Source: Streptomyces tanashiensis (GTDB lineage: Bacteria; Actinomycetota; Actinomycetes; Streptomycetales; Streptomycetaceae). From it: a stretch of DNA of 64,000 nt. Every line of letters starts with the position of its first letter. The first letter of the stretch is position 1. The notes under the pieces were generated by a model. The model worked only from the letters and a program-made list of their open reading frames with translations, did no database searches and had not been told where the DNA came from. The position numbers were made by a program, and so were the translations under genes. The stretch lies in NCBI RefSeq assembly GCF_014648895.1, contig NZ_BMRZ01000003.1, forward strand, positions 744,001 to 808,000, read 5' to 3'. Positions 1 to 8,270 of the stretch are shown piece after piece.

Positions 1-1
1 C

Positions 2-760
2 ATCGACCTCGACGTCGCCGAGCGCCTCGGCATCACCGTCGCCCGCGTCTCGTACTACTCGCCGTACTCCGTCGCCGAGTTCGCCTGGACCCTGGCCATG
101 GCCGTCAACCGCCGGATCGTCCGCGCCTCCATCCGGACCCGCGACTTCGACTTCCGGCTCGACGGACTGATGGGCCGTGACCTGCGGGGCCGTACGGTCG
201 GCGTCCTCGGCACCGGCAAGATCGGCGAGGCCTTCACCCGGATCGCCCACGGCTTCGGCATGAACCTCCTCGGCTGGGACGTCGCCGAGAACCCCGCCTG
301 CCTGGACCTGGGCATGACCTACGTCGAGAAGGAGCGGCTCTTCGCCGAGGCCGACCTCATCAGCCTCCACGTGCCGCTGCTCCCCGCCACCCAGCACCTC
401 ATCGACGCCGCCGCCCTCAAGGCCATGAAGGACGACGCCATCCTGGTGAACTCCAGCCGCGGCGGGCTCATCGACACCGAGGCCCTCGTCGCCGAACTCC
501 GGGCCGGCCGCTTCGCCGGGGTCGGCCTGGACGTCTACGAGGCGGAGGCCGGACTCTTCTTCCTCGACAAGTCCCTGGAGGTCGTCGAGGACGACACCCT
601 GGCCCGCCTGATCACCTTCCCGAACGTGCTGGTCACCTCCCACCAGGCGTACTACACGACCGACGCGGTCGGCCAGATCATCGACACCACCGTCCAGAAC
701 GTCCTCGACTACACCGCCGGGCGGCGCGGCGAGAACGTCCTGGTGCCGAGGACCGCCTAG
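2..760 (+). CDS. D-2-hydroxyacid dehydrogenase (D-lactate dehydrogenase-like), 5' truncated
   Basis: The reading frame is open from the window edge, so the N-terminus lies outside; 252 residues are visible. They contain the NAD-binding Rossmann motif (VGVLGTGKIG), the conserved Arg segment NSSRGGLIDTEAL and a terminal catalytic-His segment (TSHQAYYT) typical of the D-lactate dehydrogenase branch of the 2-hydroxyacid dehydrogenases, which reduce 2-oxoacids with NADH in the cytoplasm. The first visible residues (VSYYSPYSVAEF) correspond to the end of the first catalytic half-domain, so roughly a quarter of the protein is missing. It converges on the trpE fusion gene 6 bp away. The exact substrate cannot be told from sequence. 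Confidence 0.88.
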   Translation: MDLDVAERLGITVARVSYYSPYSVAEFAWTLAMAVNRRIVRASIRTRDFDFRLDGLMGRDLRGRTVGVLGTGKIGEAFTRIAHGFGMNLLGWDVAENPACLDLGMTYVEKERLFAEADLISLHVPLLPATQHLIDAAALKAMKDDAILVNSSRGGLIDTEALVAELRAGRFAGVGLDVYEAEAGLFFLDKSLEVVEDDTLARLITFPNVLVTSHQAYYTTDAVGQIIDTTVQNVLDYTAGRRGENVLVPRTA

Positions 761-766
761 GAGCCC

Positions 767-2635
767 CTAGACCAGCACCCCCGCGAGCAGGGAGGCGGTG
801 AGCGCGGCCCCGTCCATCGTGAGCACCGACTCCGGGTGGAACTGCACCCCGGCGAAGCCCGGTCCGCGCAGGGCGTGGACCTCGCCGGTCTCCGCGTCCC
901 GGCTCACCTCGATGCGGTGCAGCGCCAGCTCCGTCGCCGTCCGGTCGTCGCAGCGGGCGGTGAAGCTGTTGTAGAAGCCGACCGTCTGCCGCTGCCCGAA
1001 GAGGTCGATCCGCAGCTGCGCCCCCTGGAACGGGGTCCGCTTGCGGACGATGTCCAGGCCCAGTTCGGCCGCGATGAGCTCGTGCCCGAGGCAGACACCC
1101 AGGAGGCCGTGGCGGTGGTCCCGTACGAGCTCCGCCGTCAGCCCGCGCAGGAAGCGCATCTTCGGGTCGGCGGCGTCCGAGGGGTTCCCCGGGCCGGGCC
1201 CCAGGACGACCGGCCCCTCGTGCGCGAGCGCCAGCTCCCGCAGCCCCGGCTCGTCGTACCGCAGCACCGACACCTCCAGGCCCGAGGAGCGCAGGACGTG
1301 CGCCAGCATCGCCGTGAAGGTGTCCTCGGCGTCGACCACGAGCGCGTGCCCCGACAGCTCCGCCGACCGCACCTGCATCTTCAGCCAGAACGGCGCGAGG
1401 TCCGCACGGCGGGCGTCGAGCGCGGCCCGCACCCGGGGGTCGTCGGCGAGCCGCGCCGGCACCGCGCCCTCGTCGCGCGGCCGCCCCTCCCGTACGCCCA
1501 GGGCGGCCAGCACCCCCGCCGCCTTCGCGTGGGTCTCGGCGACCTCGCCCGCCGGGTCCGAGTGCCGCACCAGCGTCGCCCCGACCGGCACCCGGAGCCG
1601 TCCGTCGGACGCGATGTCGGCGGTACGGATCAGGATGGGCGAGTCCAGCGTCTGCGCCCCGCTCCCGTCCGTCCCGAGCAGCGCCAGCGCCCCCGCGTAG
1701 TAGCCGCGCCCGCCGGTCTCGTGACGCTCGATCACCCGGCAGGCGTTCTGCACCGGCGACCCTGTCACGGTCGCCGCGAACATCGTCTCCCGCAGCACCT
1801 CCCGCACGTCCAGCGAGGACCGGCCGCGCAACTCGTACTCCGTGTGCGCGAGATGGGCCATCTCCTTGAGCCGCGGTCCGACCACCACCCCGCCCATGTC
1901 GCCCACCGTGCACATCATCTTCAGCTCCTCGTCCACCACCATGGAGAGCTCCTCGGTCTCCTTGCGGTCGGCGAGGAAGGCGAGCAGGTCCTCGGCGGTC
2001 GGGGCGACCCCGGCCGGGTAGCGGTACGTGCCGCTGATCGGGTTCATCACGACCGTCCCTCCCGACATCCGGACGTGCACCTCGGGGCTCGCCCCGACGA
2101 GCGTCCGGTCCCCGGTGTGCACGACGAACGTCCAGTACGCGCCCCGCTCGCCCGCGAGAAGCCGCCGGAACAGGGCGAGCGCGTCGGCGCGCCCGAAGCC
2201 CGGGATCTCGCCGGTGTAGGTGCGCCGGATCACGAAGTTGGCGCCCTCGCCGGAGCCGATCTCCTCGTCGATGACCCGCCGCACGGTCTCCGCGTACGCC
2301 TCGTCGGAGACGTCGAACCCACCGCCCTCCACCCGTACCTCATGGGCGGGCAGCGCGGCGAGGGCCTCGTCGAGCGGCAGCTCGTACGCCTCGTCGGCGA
2401 CGAGCACCGAGAGCGGGGTGCCGTCGTCCCGCACGTCGAAGCCGCGCTCACGGATCTGCCGGAACGGCACGAGGGCGAGCGTCGGCAGGGGGCCCACGGG
2501 CAGCTCCGCGAGGCGCTCGGCCTCGTGGACCCGGCCGATCAGCACCTCGACGGTGTCGTGGTCACGGCCGGGGGTGCGCCGGCGCAGCAGGGCGAACGGC
2601 GGGCAGGAGTCGTCGAGGAGACGGGAGAGGTCCAT
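767..2635 (-). CDS. trpE: Anthranilate synthase, fused TrpE-TrpG
   Basis: This 622-residue fusion joins a chorismate-utilising TrpE domain (about 1-415; motif TGSPVQNA) to a class I glutamine amidotransferase domain (about 430-622) with nucleophile motif GVCLGHE and the His-Glu of FHPES. It should convert chorismate plus glutamine to anthranilate, the first step of tryptophan synthesis. The single-chain architecture is the type found in phenazine/anthranilate synthases and Streptomyces trpE. I chose the ATG at 2635 because GGAAGG lies 12 nt upstream and the reading frame further upstream crosses the attenuator hairpin. Regulation is by the leader peptide and terminator described separately. 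No other trp gene is adjacent. Confidence 0.93.
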   Translation of the reverse strand: MDLSRLLDDSCPPFALLRRRTPGRDHDTVEVLIGRVHEAERLAELPVGPLPTLALVPFRQIRERGFDVRDDGTPLSVLVADEAYELPLDEALAALPAHEVRVEGGGFDVSDEAYAETVRRVIDEEIGSGEGANFVIRRTYTGEIPGFGRADALALFRRLLAGERGAYWTFVVHTGDRTLVGASPEVHVRMSGGTVVMNPISGTYRYPAGVAPTAEDLLAFLADRKETEELSMVVDEELKMMCTVGDMGGVVVGPRLKEMAHLAHTEYELRGRSSLDVREVLRETMFAATVTGSPVQNACRVIERHETGGRGYYAGALALLGTDGSGAQTLDSPILIRTADIASDGRLRVPVGATLVRHSDPAGEVAETHAKAAGVLAALGVREGRPRDEGAVPARLADDPRVRAALDARRADLAPFWLKMQVRSAELSGHALVVDAEDTFTAMLAHVLRSSGLEVSVLRYDEPGLRELALAHEGPVVLGPGPGNPSDAADPKMRFLRGLTAELVRDHRHGLLGVCLGHELIAAELGLDIVRKRTPFQGAQLRIDLFGQRQTVGFYNSFTARCDDRTATELALHRIEVSRDAETGEVHALRGPGFAGVQFHPESVLTMDGAALTASLLAGVLV

Positions 2636-2694
2636 GGGCGTGTCGTTCCTTCCGGGTGGAGTACGGAGAGGAGGAACGGCCCCGGGTACGAGAA

Positions 2695-2717
2695 AAGGCC
2701 GCCCCTCGGGCGGCCTT
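2695..2717 (-). terminator. trp attenuator terminator hairpin
   Basis: A perfect 10-bp stem (AAGGCCGCCC pairing with GGGCGGCCTT) with a 3-nt loop is followed on the minus strand by a T-rich run (TTTTCT). It sits between the Trp-rich leader peptide and trpE, as expected for the terminator of a transcription attenuator. Confidence 0.9.
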
Positions 2718-2742
2718 CGCGAGTCAGTCGGTGTACGCGCGA

Positions 2743-2802
2743 TCAGTGGGCCGCCGGATGAGCGGTCCACCACCAGTTCTGGATCTGCGACGCGTACAAC
2801 AT
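2743..2802 (-). CDS. trpL: trp leader peptide (three consecutive Trp codons)
   Basis: A 19-codon frame, ATG to TGA, encodes MLYASQIQNWWWTAHPAAH; the three adjacent TGG codons sense charged tRNA-Trp. Ribosome stalling here would prevent the downstream terminator and allow trpE transcription. No Shine-Dalgarno sequence precedes the ATG. Instead the hexamer TACAGT ends 6 nt before it, so the message probably starts at the ATG and the peptide is translated leaderless. That last point is inferred from spacing. Confidence 0.9.
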   Translation of the reverse strand: MLYASQIQNWWWTAHPAAH

Positions 2803-2808
2803 GTGAGC

Positions 2809-2814
2809 ACTGTA
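2809..2814 (-). promoter_or_regulatory. Candidate -10 element of the trp leader/trpE transcript
   Basis: On the minus strand the hexamer TACAGT fits the TANNNT pattern of actinobacterial vegetative -10 boxes and ends 6 nt before the leader-peptide ATG, which would place the transcription start at or next to that codon. No convincing -35 hexamer was seen. Confidence 0.5.
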
Positions 2815-2834
2815 ACGCAGCCGGGCACGGGAAC

Positions 2835-2874
2835 GGGGCCCGGTCCGCACCGTGGACGGTGCGAGCCGGGCCCC
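2835..2874 (-). terminator. Terminator hairpin downstream of the amidase gene
   Basis: A 17-bp, nearly perfect inverted repeat (GGGCCCGGTCCGCACCG against CGGTGCGAGCCGGGCCC) lies just after the amidase stop codon and before the trp leader promoter. It would separate the two transcription units. There is no T-run, as is common for Streptomyces terminators. Confidence 0.75.
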
Positions 2875-2894
2875 GGGGCCGGTCGATCCCTCGA

Positions 2895-5720
2895 TCAGAA
2901 GATCAGGTTGTACGTCTGCCAGCCCGGGCCGACCTGCACGCGCGCGGCGTACGGGGCGGTGGCGCTGCCCGTGCCCTTGTACAGCCACAGCGCGCCGGCG
3001 CCGTCACGGGCGACGAAGTCGACCCTGCCGTCACCGGTGAGGTCGCTCGGGCCGGTGATGCTGTTGTAGATCTGCCAGCCGGTACCCACCTTGACGCGGG
3101 CGGCGTACGGGGCGGTGGCGCTGCCGGTGCCCTTGTACAGCCACAGCGCGCCGGTGGCGTCGCGGCCGATCAGGTCCGGCTTGCCGTCCGAGGTCAGGTC
3201 GCCGGTGCTGACGATGTCGTTGTAGATCTGCCAGCCGGTGCCGATCTTCACCCGGGGGGCGAACGGCGTGGCCGGGGTGCCGGTGCCCTTGTACAGCCAC
3301 AGGGCACCCGACTTCTCGCGGGCGATCACGTCCGGCCGGGAGTCCCCGGTGAGGTCGCGGACGCCGATGATCCGGTCGTAGATCTGCCAGCCGCCGCCGG
3401 TCTTCAGACGCGGCTTGAACGGCGCGGACGGGTTGCCGCTGCCCTGGTAGTACCAGAGGGCACCGGAGGCGTCCCGGGCGACGGCGTCACCGGTGCCGTC
3501 GGCGCGGAGGGCCGTCAGCGGGGTGATGGCGTTGTAGATCCCCCAGCCGCCCCCGACCCGGTACCGCGCCAGGAACGGCTCGGTGGAGCTGCCGCTGCCC
3601 TGGTACTGCCAGAGGACACCGGAGGCGTCGCGGGTGAGGAGGTTGTAGCGGTTGGTCGAGGCGACGGCGGGCTTGGTGTCGACCTCCTTGACGTCGCTCG
3701 CCTTCACCCACGCCATGCGGTGGTTGTAGCGGATCGGGATGAAGATGTTGGTCGTGCCGACGACCCGGGTGCCGTCGGTGTTGTACGCGCTGTAGTAGTA
3801 GTCGCCCGGCACGGCGTCGCCGGCCTTCGTGTACAGCTGCCCGGCCGGGAGGCTGTACTTCGTCAGCGACGCGCTGTTGCTGGCCTGGACCGGGACGCCG
3901 GTGCCCGTGTAGGCGGCGTCCTCGGGGTAGGCGCGGCCGTAGACCGGGATCGAGTCGGCGCCGTCCTTGGCGGTGATCGCCTTCTTCACGCCCACGGGGG
4001 CCGTGTACTGGCCGCCGGGGTTGTAGAACCAGGCCTTCTTGCCGCCGTACCAGATGGCGGTCCAGTCGGTCCGGACGTCGGCGACGACATGGGTGCTGCC
4101 GGCCGTGACCTTGTTCGTCCAGTTGGCGCCCTCCTGCCAGTTCGCCGAGACGTACGGGTCGGTCAGCGCCTTGCTCTGGTCGGCCACCGGCTCCGAGTAC
4201 AGGTAGCCGAAGTTGACCGGCAGCGCCACGGTGGTCTTGGTGACGTACTGGTCGCCGACCTTCTCCGTGTACTTCATCTGCTGCTGGTTGGCCGAGGTGA
4301 ACGGCGGGACGATCCGGACGAGCTGCCCGGCCTGCAGGAGGCCGCCCGCGCCGCCGGCACCGGTGGGGGCGCCCACCAGCGTCATGAAGTGGTTCCAGTC
4401 CCAGAACGGGCCCGGGTCCCAGTGGTCCTGGATCTTGCTGTCCAGGATGCTCGGCACGTCGTCGTGGCCGATGATGTGCTCGCGGTCCAGCGGGAGGGAG
4501 AACTTCGCGGCCAGGTACTTCACGAGGGCGGCGGAGGACTCGTACTCCGGCTCGGTGTACCAGCCGGCGTCACCCTTGATGGCGTAGCCCTCGTGCTCGA
4601 TGCCGATCGAGTGCATGTTGAGGGTCTTGTTGCCGGCGTGGTACGCCTCGTTCTTGGTCTCCACCATCTGCGTCACGCGGCCGTCGGCGCGGACGATGTA
4701 GTGGGCGCTCGCGTAGCTCAGGGGGTTCTGGAAGACCGCCACCGCGCCGTCGTGCGAACCCTCGATGTCGTGGATGACGATCTGGCGGACGTCGAAGCCG
4801 TTCGCGGGACGGCTCGCGATGTTGTAGTTGCCGTCGTTCTGCGAGTAGGCGGCCGGGATGAACGTGCAGACGGGAGCCGTCGGGCCGGTCGGGCACTCGA
4901 CCGCGGGGTCCTCGTTCGTCGCCGCGAGGCTCGCCGCCAGCGGGACGTTCGAGGGCTTGACCGGTTCCACCGACGGGTCCGCCGGCAGGACGACCTGCTC
5001 GCCGTCCGCGGTGACCTCCTGCTCACCCGTCCTGATGGACTCGAAGACGCGCTTGGCGAAGAGGTCGGCGCTCTTCCGGTCCGGGGACTGGCTGTAGCGC
5101 GCGACGGCCGGGTACCAGACGCCCGGGTCGTCGGAGAGCTCCGCACCGGCCTGCTTCTGGTACTCGGCGAGCAGGGCGGCGCCGGCCCGGATCGAGGCCT
5201 CGCTGTCCTTCTGGACCGCGTCGGTCGAGCCGTCGATCAGGTCGGCGGCCTTGTCCAGGGTGTGCAGCGTGGGGCTGGAGGTGTCGACCTTCTTCTCGGG
5301 GAGAGAGGCCAGCGCCTTCTTCTTGTCGAACTTCTTCTCGATGCGGGGGTCGCCGCTCCGGTTCATCAGATCGAGCAGCTGCTCGTCCGTGTCCTGCTCG
5401 ACGTCCTCCGGGTCGACCTTGGTCAGCCCCATGACGTTGTACGCGCCCGTGGTGCTCGGCTGCCCGTCGTGCGACTCCCACCGCGTCTGGCGGTACGACA
5501 CCGCCATCAGCACACTCTGCGGTACATCGAACTCGCGCGCCGCGTTTGCGAACTGGGTCTGGAGGGAAGGGTCACCACCAGGCTTGCCGTCGCCGGCCGC
5601 GCCCAGGAGGCCCGGTGAGGCGACCGCGAGGGTGCCGATGGTGGCGGTGGCGGCGACAGCAGCCGCCGCTCCGTACAAGAGTCGTTTCTTCTTGCGGTCC
5701 CTGCGGTGCCTCTGGGTCAC
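2895..5720 (-). CDS. Secreted N-acetylmuramoyl-L-alanine amidase with C-terminal FG-GAP/VCBS-like repeats
   Basis: This is a large (941 aa) exported cell-wall hydrolase. The basic N-terminus followed by a hydrophobic stretch (residues about 14-36) is a signal peptide. An amidase_2/PGRP-type domain (about 290-450) shows the expected zinc-ligand segments (IVIHDIEG, the later GHDDVP, and DPGPFWDW) and should cleave the lactyl-L-Ala bond of peptidoglycan. The last 240 residues are five tandem copies of an approximately 48-residue unit (consensus GALWLYKGTG...GWQIYN...DLTGDG), a beta-propeller-like surface or carbohydrate-binding module. The GTG at 5720 was chosen because AGGGG precedes it; a second GTG at 5726 is possible. 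The region between residue 450 and the repeats has no family I recognise. Confidence 0.85.
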   Translation of the reverse strand: MTQRHRRDRKKKRLLYGAAAAVAATATIGTLAVASPGLLGAAGDGKPGGDPSLQTQFANAAREFDVPQSVLMAVSYRQTRWESHDGQPSTTGAYNVMGLTKVDPEDVEQDTDEQLLDLMNRSGDPRIEKKFDKKKALASLPEKKVDTSSPTLHTLDKAADLIDGSTDAVQKDSEASIRAGAALLAEYQKQAGAELSDDPGVWYPAVARYSQSPDRKSADLFAKRVFESIRTGEQEVTADGEQVVLPADPSVEPVKPSNVPLAASLAATNEDPAVECPTGPTAPVCTFIPAAYSQNDGNYNIASRPANGFDVRQIVIHDIEGSHDGAVAVFQNPLSYASAHYIVRADGRVTQMVETKNEAYHAGNKTLNMHSIGIEHEGYAIKGDAGWYTEPEYESSAALVKYLAAKFSLPLDREHIIGHDDVPSILDSKIQDHWDPGPFWDWNHFMTLVGAPTGAGGAGGLLQAGQLVRIVPPFTSANQQQMKYTEKVGDQYVTKTTVALPVNFGYLYSEPVADQSKALTDPYVSANWQEGANWTNKVTAGSTHVVADVRTDWTAIWYGGKKAWFYNPGGQYTAPVGVKKAITAKDGADSIPVYGRAYPEDAAYTGTGVPVQASNSASLTKYSLPAGQLYTKAGDAVPGDYYYSAYNTDGTRVVGTTNIFIPIRYNHRMAWVKASDVKEVDTKPAVASTNRYNLLTRDASGVLWQYQGSGSSTEPFLARYRVGGGWGIYNAITPLTALRADGTGDAVARDASGALWYYQGSGNPSAPFKPRLKTGGGWQIYDRIIGVRDLTGDSRPDVIAREKSGALWLYKGTGTPATPFAPRVKIGTGWQIYNDIVSTGDLTSDGKPDLIGRDATGALWLYKGTGSATAPYAARVKVGTGWQIYNSITGPSDLTGDGRVDFVARDGAGALWLYKGTGSATAPYAARVQVGPGWQTYNLIF

Positions 5721-5862
5721 GCCCACCCCTGTGAATTCGGCTTTGCTCTTGTTAAACGGGCCAGAGGGTAACACCACTCGATGGAGTGAAGATCCCCCGG
5801 GGACATTTCGGGCACGTGTCTCAGCCACTGGGCAGAGGGACAGGACTGGACGAAGAACCCCG

Positions 5863-5868
5863 TAATGT
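5863..5868 (+). promoter_or_regulatory. Candidate -10 element for leaderless DAHP synthase mRNA
   Basis: The hexamer TAATGT ends 7 nt before the GTG at 5876 and no Shine-Dalgarno sequence is present, so transcription and translation probably start together. Confidence 0.5.
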
Positions 5869-5875
5869 TGTGCGT

Positions 5876-7228
5876 GTGACCGTGAACGCTGATTCCCACG
5901 CCGTCGCCAAGGCGACCTGGCGAGACCTGCCCGCGGCGCAGCAGCCCGAGTACCCCGATGCCGAGGCTCTGCGCGATGTGATCGCGGACCTCGAGTCGTA
6001 TCCTCCGCTCGTCTTCGCCGGCGAGTGCGACCAGCTGCGCGCCCGGATGGGAGCCGTCGCCCGTGGCGAGGCGTTCCTGCTCCAGGGCGGCGACTGCGCC
6101 GAGGCCTTCGACGCCGTGTCCGCCGACCACATCAGGGCCAAGCTCAAGACGCTGCTCCAGATGAGTGCCGTCCTCACCTACGCGGCCTCGGTGCCCGTCG
6201 TGAAGGTCGGCCGTATCGCCGGCCAGTACTCGAAGCCCCGCTCCAAGGGGACCGAGACCCGCGACGGCGTGACCCTGCCGACCTACCGCGGCGACTCCGT
6301 CAACGGCTTCGACTTCAACGAGAAGGCCCGCATCCCGGACCCCGAGCGGCTGAAGCGGATGTACAACGCCTCCGCCTCCACGCTCAACCTGGTCCGCGCC
6401 TTCACCACCGGTGGCTACGCCGACCTGCGCCAGGTGCACGCCTGGAACCAGGACTTCGTGAAGTCGTCCCCCTCGGGCCAGCGCTACGAGGCGCTCGCCC
6501 GCGAGATCGACAACGCCCTGAACTTCATGAAGGCCTGCGGCACCGACCCGGCCGAGTTCAAGGCCGTCGAGTTCTACGCCTCCCACGAGGCGCTGCTGCT
6601 CGACTACGAGGGCGCCCTGACCCGTACGGACTCGCGCACCGGCAAGCTGTACGACACCTCCGGCCACATGGTCTGGATCGGTGAGCGGACCCGCCAGCTC
6701 GACCACGCCCACATCGAGTTCGCCTCGCAGATCGCGAACCCGATCGGCATCAAGCTGGGCCCGACCACCTCGGTGGACGAGGCGCTCACCTACATCGACC
6801 GTCTCGACCCGGACCGCGAGCCGGGCCGGCTGACCTTCATCGTCCGCATGGGCGCCGACAAGGTCCGCGACAAGCTCCCCGAGCTGGTCGAGAAGGTCAC
6901 CGCCTCCGGTGCGGTCGTCGCCTGGGTCACCGACCCGATGCACGGCAACACCTTCGAGGCCGCCTCCGGGCACAAGACCCGCCGCTTCGACGACGTGCTC
7001 GACGAGGTCAAGGGCTTCTTCGAGGTCCACAAGTCCCTCGGCACCCACCCGGGCGGCATCCACGTCGAGCTCACCGGTGACGACGTCACCGAGTGCGTGG
7101 GCGGCGGCGACGAGATCTTCGTCGACGACCTGCACCAGCGCTACGAGACGGCCTGCGACCCGCGGCTCAACCGCAGCCAGTCGCTCGACCTGGCGTTCCT
7201 GGTGGCGGAGATGTACCGCGATCAGTAA
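5876..7228 (+). CDS. aroH: Class II 3-deoxy-7-phosphoheptulonate (DAHP) synthase
   Basis: This 450-residue cytoplasmic enzyme condenses phosphoenolpyruvate and erythrose-4-phosphate, the entry step of the shikimate pathway. Class II hallmarks are visible in order: GGDCAEAF, RIAGQYSKPRS, ETRDGVTLPTYRGDSVNGFDF split over the substrate loop, WVTDPMHGNT, and HPGGIHVELTGDDVTECVGG near the C-terminus. Length and order match the plant/actinobacterial class, not the class I AroF/G/H type. The GTG at 5876 gives the usual N-terminus (TVNADSH); the upstream frame has no ribosome site. It lies near trpE, so the two committed steps towards tryptophan are close together. A strong terminator follows. Confidence 0.93.
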   Translation: MTVNADSHAVAKATWRDLPAAQQPEYPDAEALRDVIADLESYPPLVFAGECDQLRARMGAVARGEAFLLQGGDCAEAFDAVSADHIRAKLKTLLQMSAVLTYAASVPVVKVGRIAGQYSKPRSKGTETRDGVTLPTYRGDSVNGFDFNEKARIPDPERLKRMYNASASTLNLVRAFTTGGYADLRQVHAWNQDFVKSSPSGQRYEALAREIDNALNFMKACGTDPAEFKAVEFYASHEALLLDYEGALTRTDSRTGKLYDTSGHMVWIGERTRQLDHAHIEFASQIANPIGIKLGPTTSVDEALTYIDRLDPDREPGRLTFIVRMGADKVRDKLPELVEKVTASGAVVAWVTDPMHGNTFEAASGHKTRRFDDVLDEVKGFFEVHKSLGTHPGGIHVELTGDDVTECVGGGDEIFVDDLHQRYETACDPRLNRSQSLDLAFLVAEMYRDQ

Positions 7229-7243
7229 GTAGGTTCCTACGGA

Positions 7244-7278
7244 GATGGGGCACGGATCGCTGTGATCCGTGCCCCATC
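7244..7278 (+). terminator. Terminator after DAHP synthase
   Basis: A perfect 15-bp stem (GATGGGGCACGGATC and its complement) with a 5-nt loop starts 15 nt after the stop codon. Confidence 0.88.
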
Positions 7279-7320
7279 GTCGTATCCGGGGCTTTTGGGG
7301 CTCCGGGGCGCCGGGTAAGG

Positions 7321-7339
7321 TTAGGTTAGCCTTATGGAT
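7321..7339 (+). promoter_or_regulatory. Iron-box-like operator upstream of bfd
   Basis: The 19-mer TTAGGTTAGCCTTATGGAT matches the actinobacterial IdeR/DmdR iron-box consensus (TTAGGTTAG-S-CTAACCTAA) fully in its left half and partly in its right half (about 14 of 19 positions by eye). It lies 21 bp before the bfd start codon, where a repressor would block transcription when iron is plentiful. Confidence 0.6.
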
Positions 7340-7360
7340 CCCGGCGGGAGGTGAAACCGC

Positions 7361-7600
7361 GTGTACGTCTGCTCATGCTTCGGTGTCACGGAGAAGCAGG
7401 TCAAGGAGCACGCGGACGCGGGTGCCTGCACGCCCCGCCAGATAGCCTCCGCCTGCAAGGCCGGCACGGACTGCGGTTCCTGCGTCCGTCGCATTCAGGC
7501 CATTCTCGGGCGCGGCAACTGCCCGCGACGCGAGCTCCTGGACCAGGGCATGCCCGCCCTGACGACGGAGACGGTCGCGGAGCTCGGGGAAGCGGCCTAG
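7361..7600 (+). CDS. bfd: Bacterioferritin-associated ferredoxin (Bfd-like [2Fe-2S] protein)
   Basis: This small protein (79 aa) has the four-Cys pattern of the BFD-like [2Fe-2S] domain: CSC near the start (YVCSCFG) and CGSC around residue 38. Members of this family donate electrons to bacterioferritin so that stored ferric iron can be released. The GTG is preceded by GGGAGGTG at good spacing, and an iron-box-like sequence lies just upstream. It converges on the bacterioferritin gene 16 bp away, which supports the assignment. The C-terminal 25 residues are variable in the family. Confidence 0.9.
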   Translation: MYVCSCFGVTEKQVKEHADAGACTPRQIASACKAGTDCGSCVRRIQAILGRGNCPRRELLDQGMPALTTETVAELGEAA

Positions 7601-7616
7601 AGCCCTGGGGCCTGTC

Positions 7617-8093
7617 TTAGCTGGGCTGCTCGATGAGCGTCGAGATGTACAGCGCCTCGCCCAGGGACTCGATCAGCTCCAGCTGCGTGTCCAGGTAGTC
7701 GATGTGGTGCTCCTCGTCGGCCAGGATCTCCTCGAAGAGGTTGGCGGACGTGATGTCCCCCTTGGCGCGCATGACCTCGATCCCGCGCTTGAGCCGGTCG
7801 ATCGCCTCCACCTCGACCTGGCGGTCCGCCTGGAACATCTCGGTGAGCGTCTGGCCGACCCGCACATGGAAGAGCCGCTGGTAGTTGGGCAGGCCGTCGA
7901 GCATCAGGATGCGCTCGGTCAGCTTGTCCGCGTGCTTCATCTCGTCGATGGACTCTTCGCGGGTGTACTTGGCGAGCTTCGTCCACCCCTTGTTGTCCTG
8001 GATGCGGTAATGCAGCCAGTACTGGTTGATGGCCGTCAGCTCGCCGGTCAGCTGCTCGTTGAGGAACTCGAGGACCTCGGGGTCGCCCTGCAT
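7617..8093 (-). CDS. bfr: Bacterioferritin
   Basis: This 158-residue ferritin-like four-helix protein stores iron in a 24-mer shell and can bind haem between subunits. The di-iron ligand pattern is visible: an early Glu in the LTGELTAINQYW helix, then ESIDEMKHADKL (E and H), then a late Glu in AIDRLKRGIEVM and ILADEEHHIDYLD. The Met at the expected haem-ligand position (ERILMLDGLPN) is present, which points to bacterioferritin over haem-free ferritin. The ATG at 8093 follows a strong GGAAGGAG site; a longer frame to 8111 would place the start inside that site. Its partner bfd lies on the facing strand. Confidence 0.95.
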   Translation of the reverse strand: MQGDPEVLEFLNEQLTGELTAINQYWLHYRIQDNKGWTKLAKYTREESIDEMKHADKLTERILMLDGLPNYQRLFHVRVGQTLTEMFQADRQVEVEAIDRLKRGIEVMRAKGDITSANLFEEILADEEHHIDYLDTQLELIESLGEALYISTLIEQPS

Positions 8094-8270
8094 CGCAGAG
8101 GCTCCTTCCACGCTACGTGTCTACGCCGTCACTGGGCGGGATGGCCGCATCCTCGCACCCCGAATGGGGGGCGTCCAGTAAGTGCAGGCTTAGTCGGAGT
8201 TGCCCGAATCGGCTCTCCCGGATGGTCGCCTGGTCATGACCACCCCTCGCCGTCTGTCACCATGGATGAC

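Noticed and set aside
767..2635. trpE as a phenazine cluster gene (PhzE)
   Set aside because: The architecture is similar, but there are no other phenazine genes, and the Trp attenuator shows that it serves tryptophan supply.
2220..5618. A 1132-codon open frame antisense to the trpE and amidase genes
   Set aside because: High-GC DNA gives long antisense frames. The opposite strand encodes clear amidase and TrpE domains, and the antisense product has no recognisable motif.
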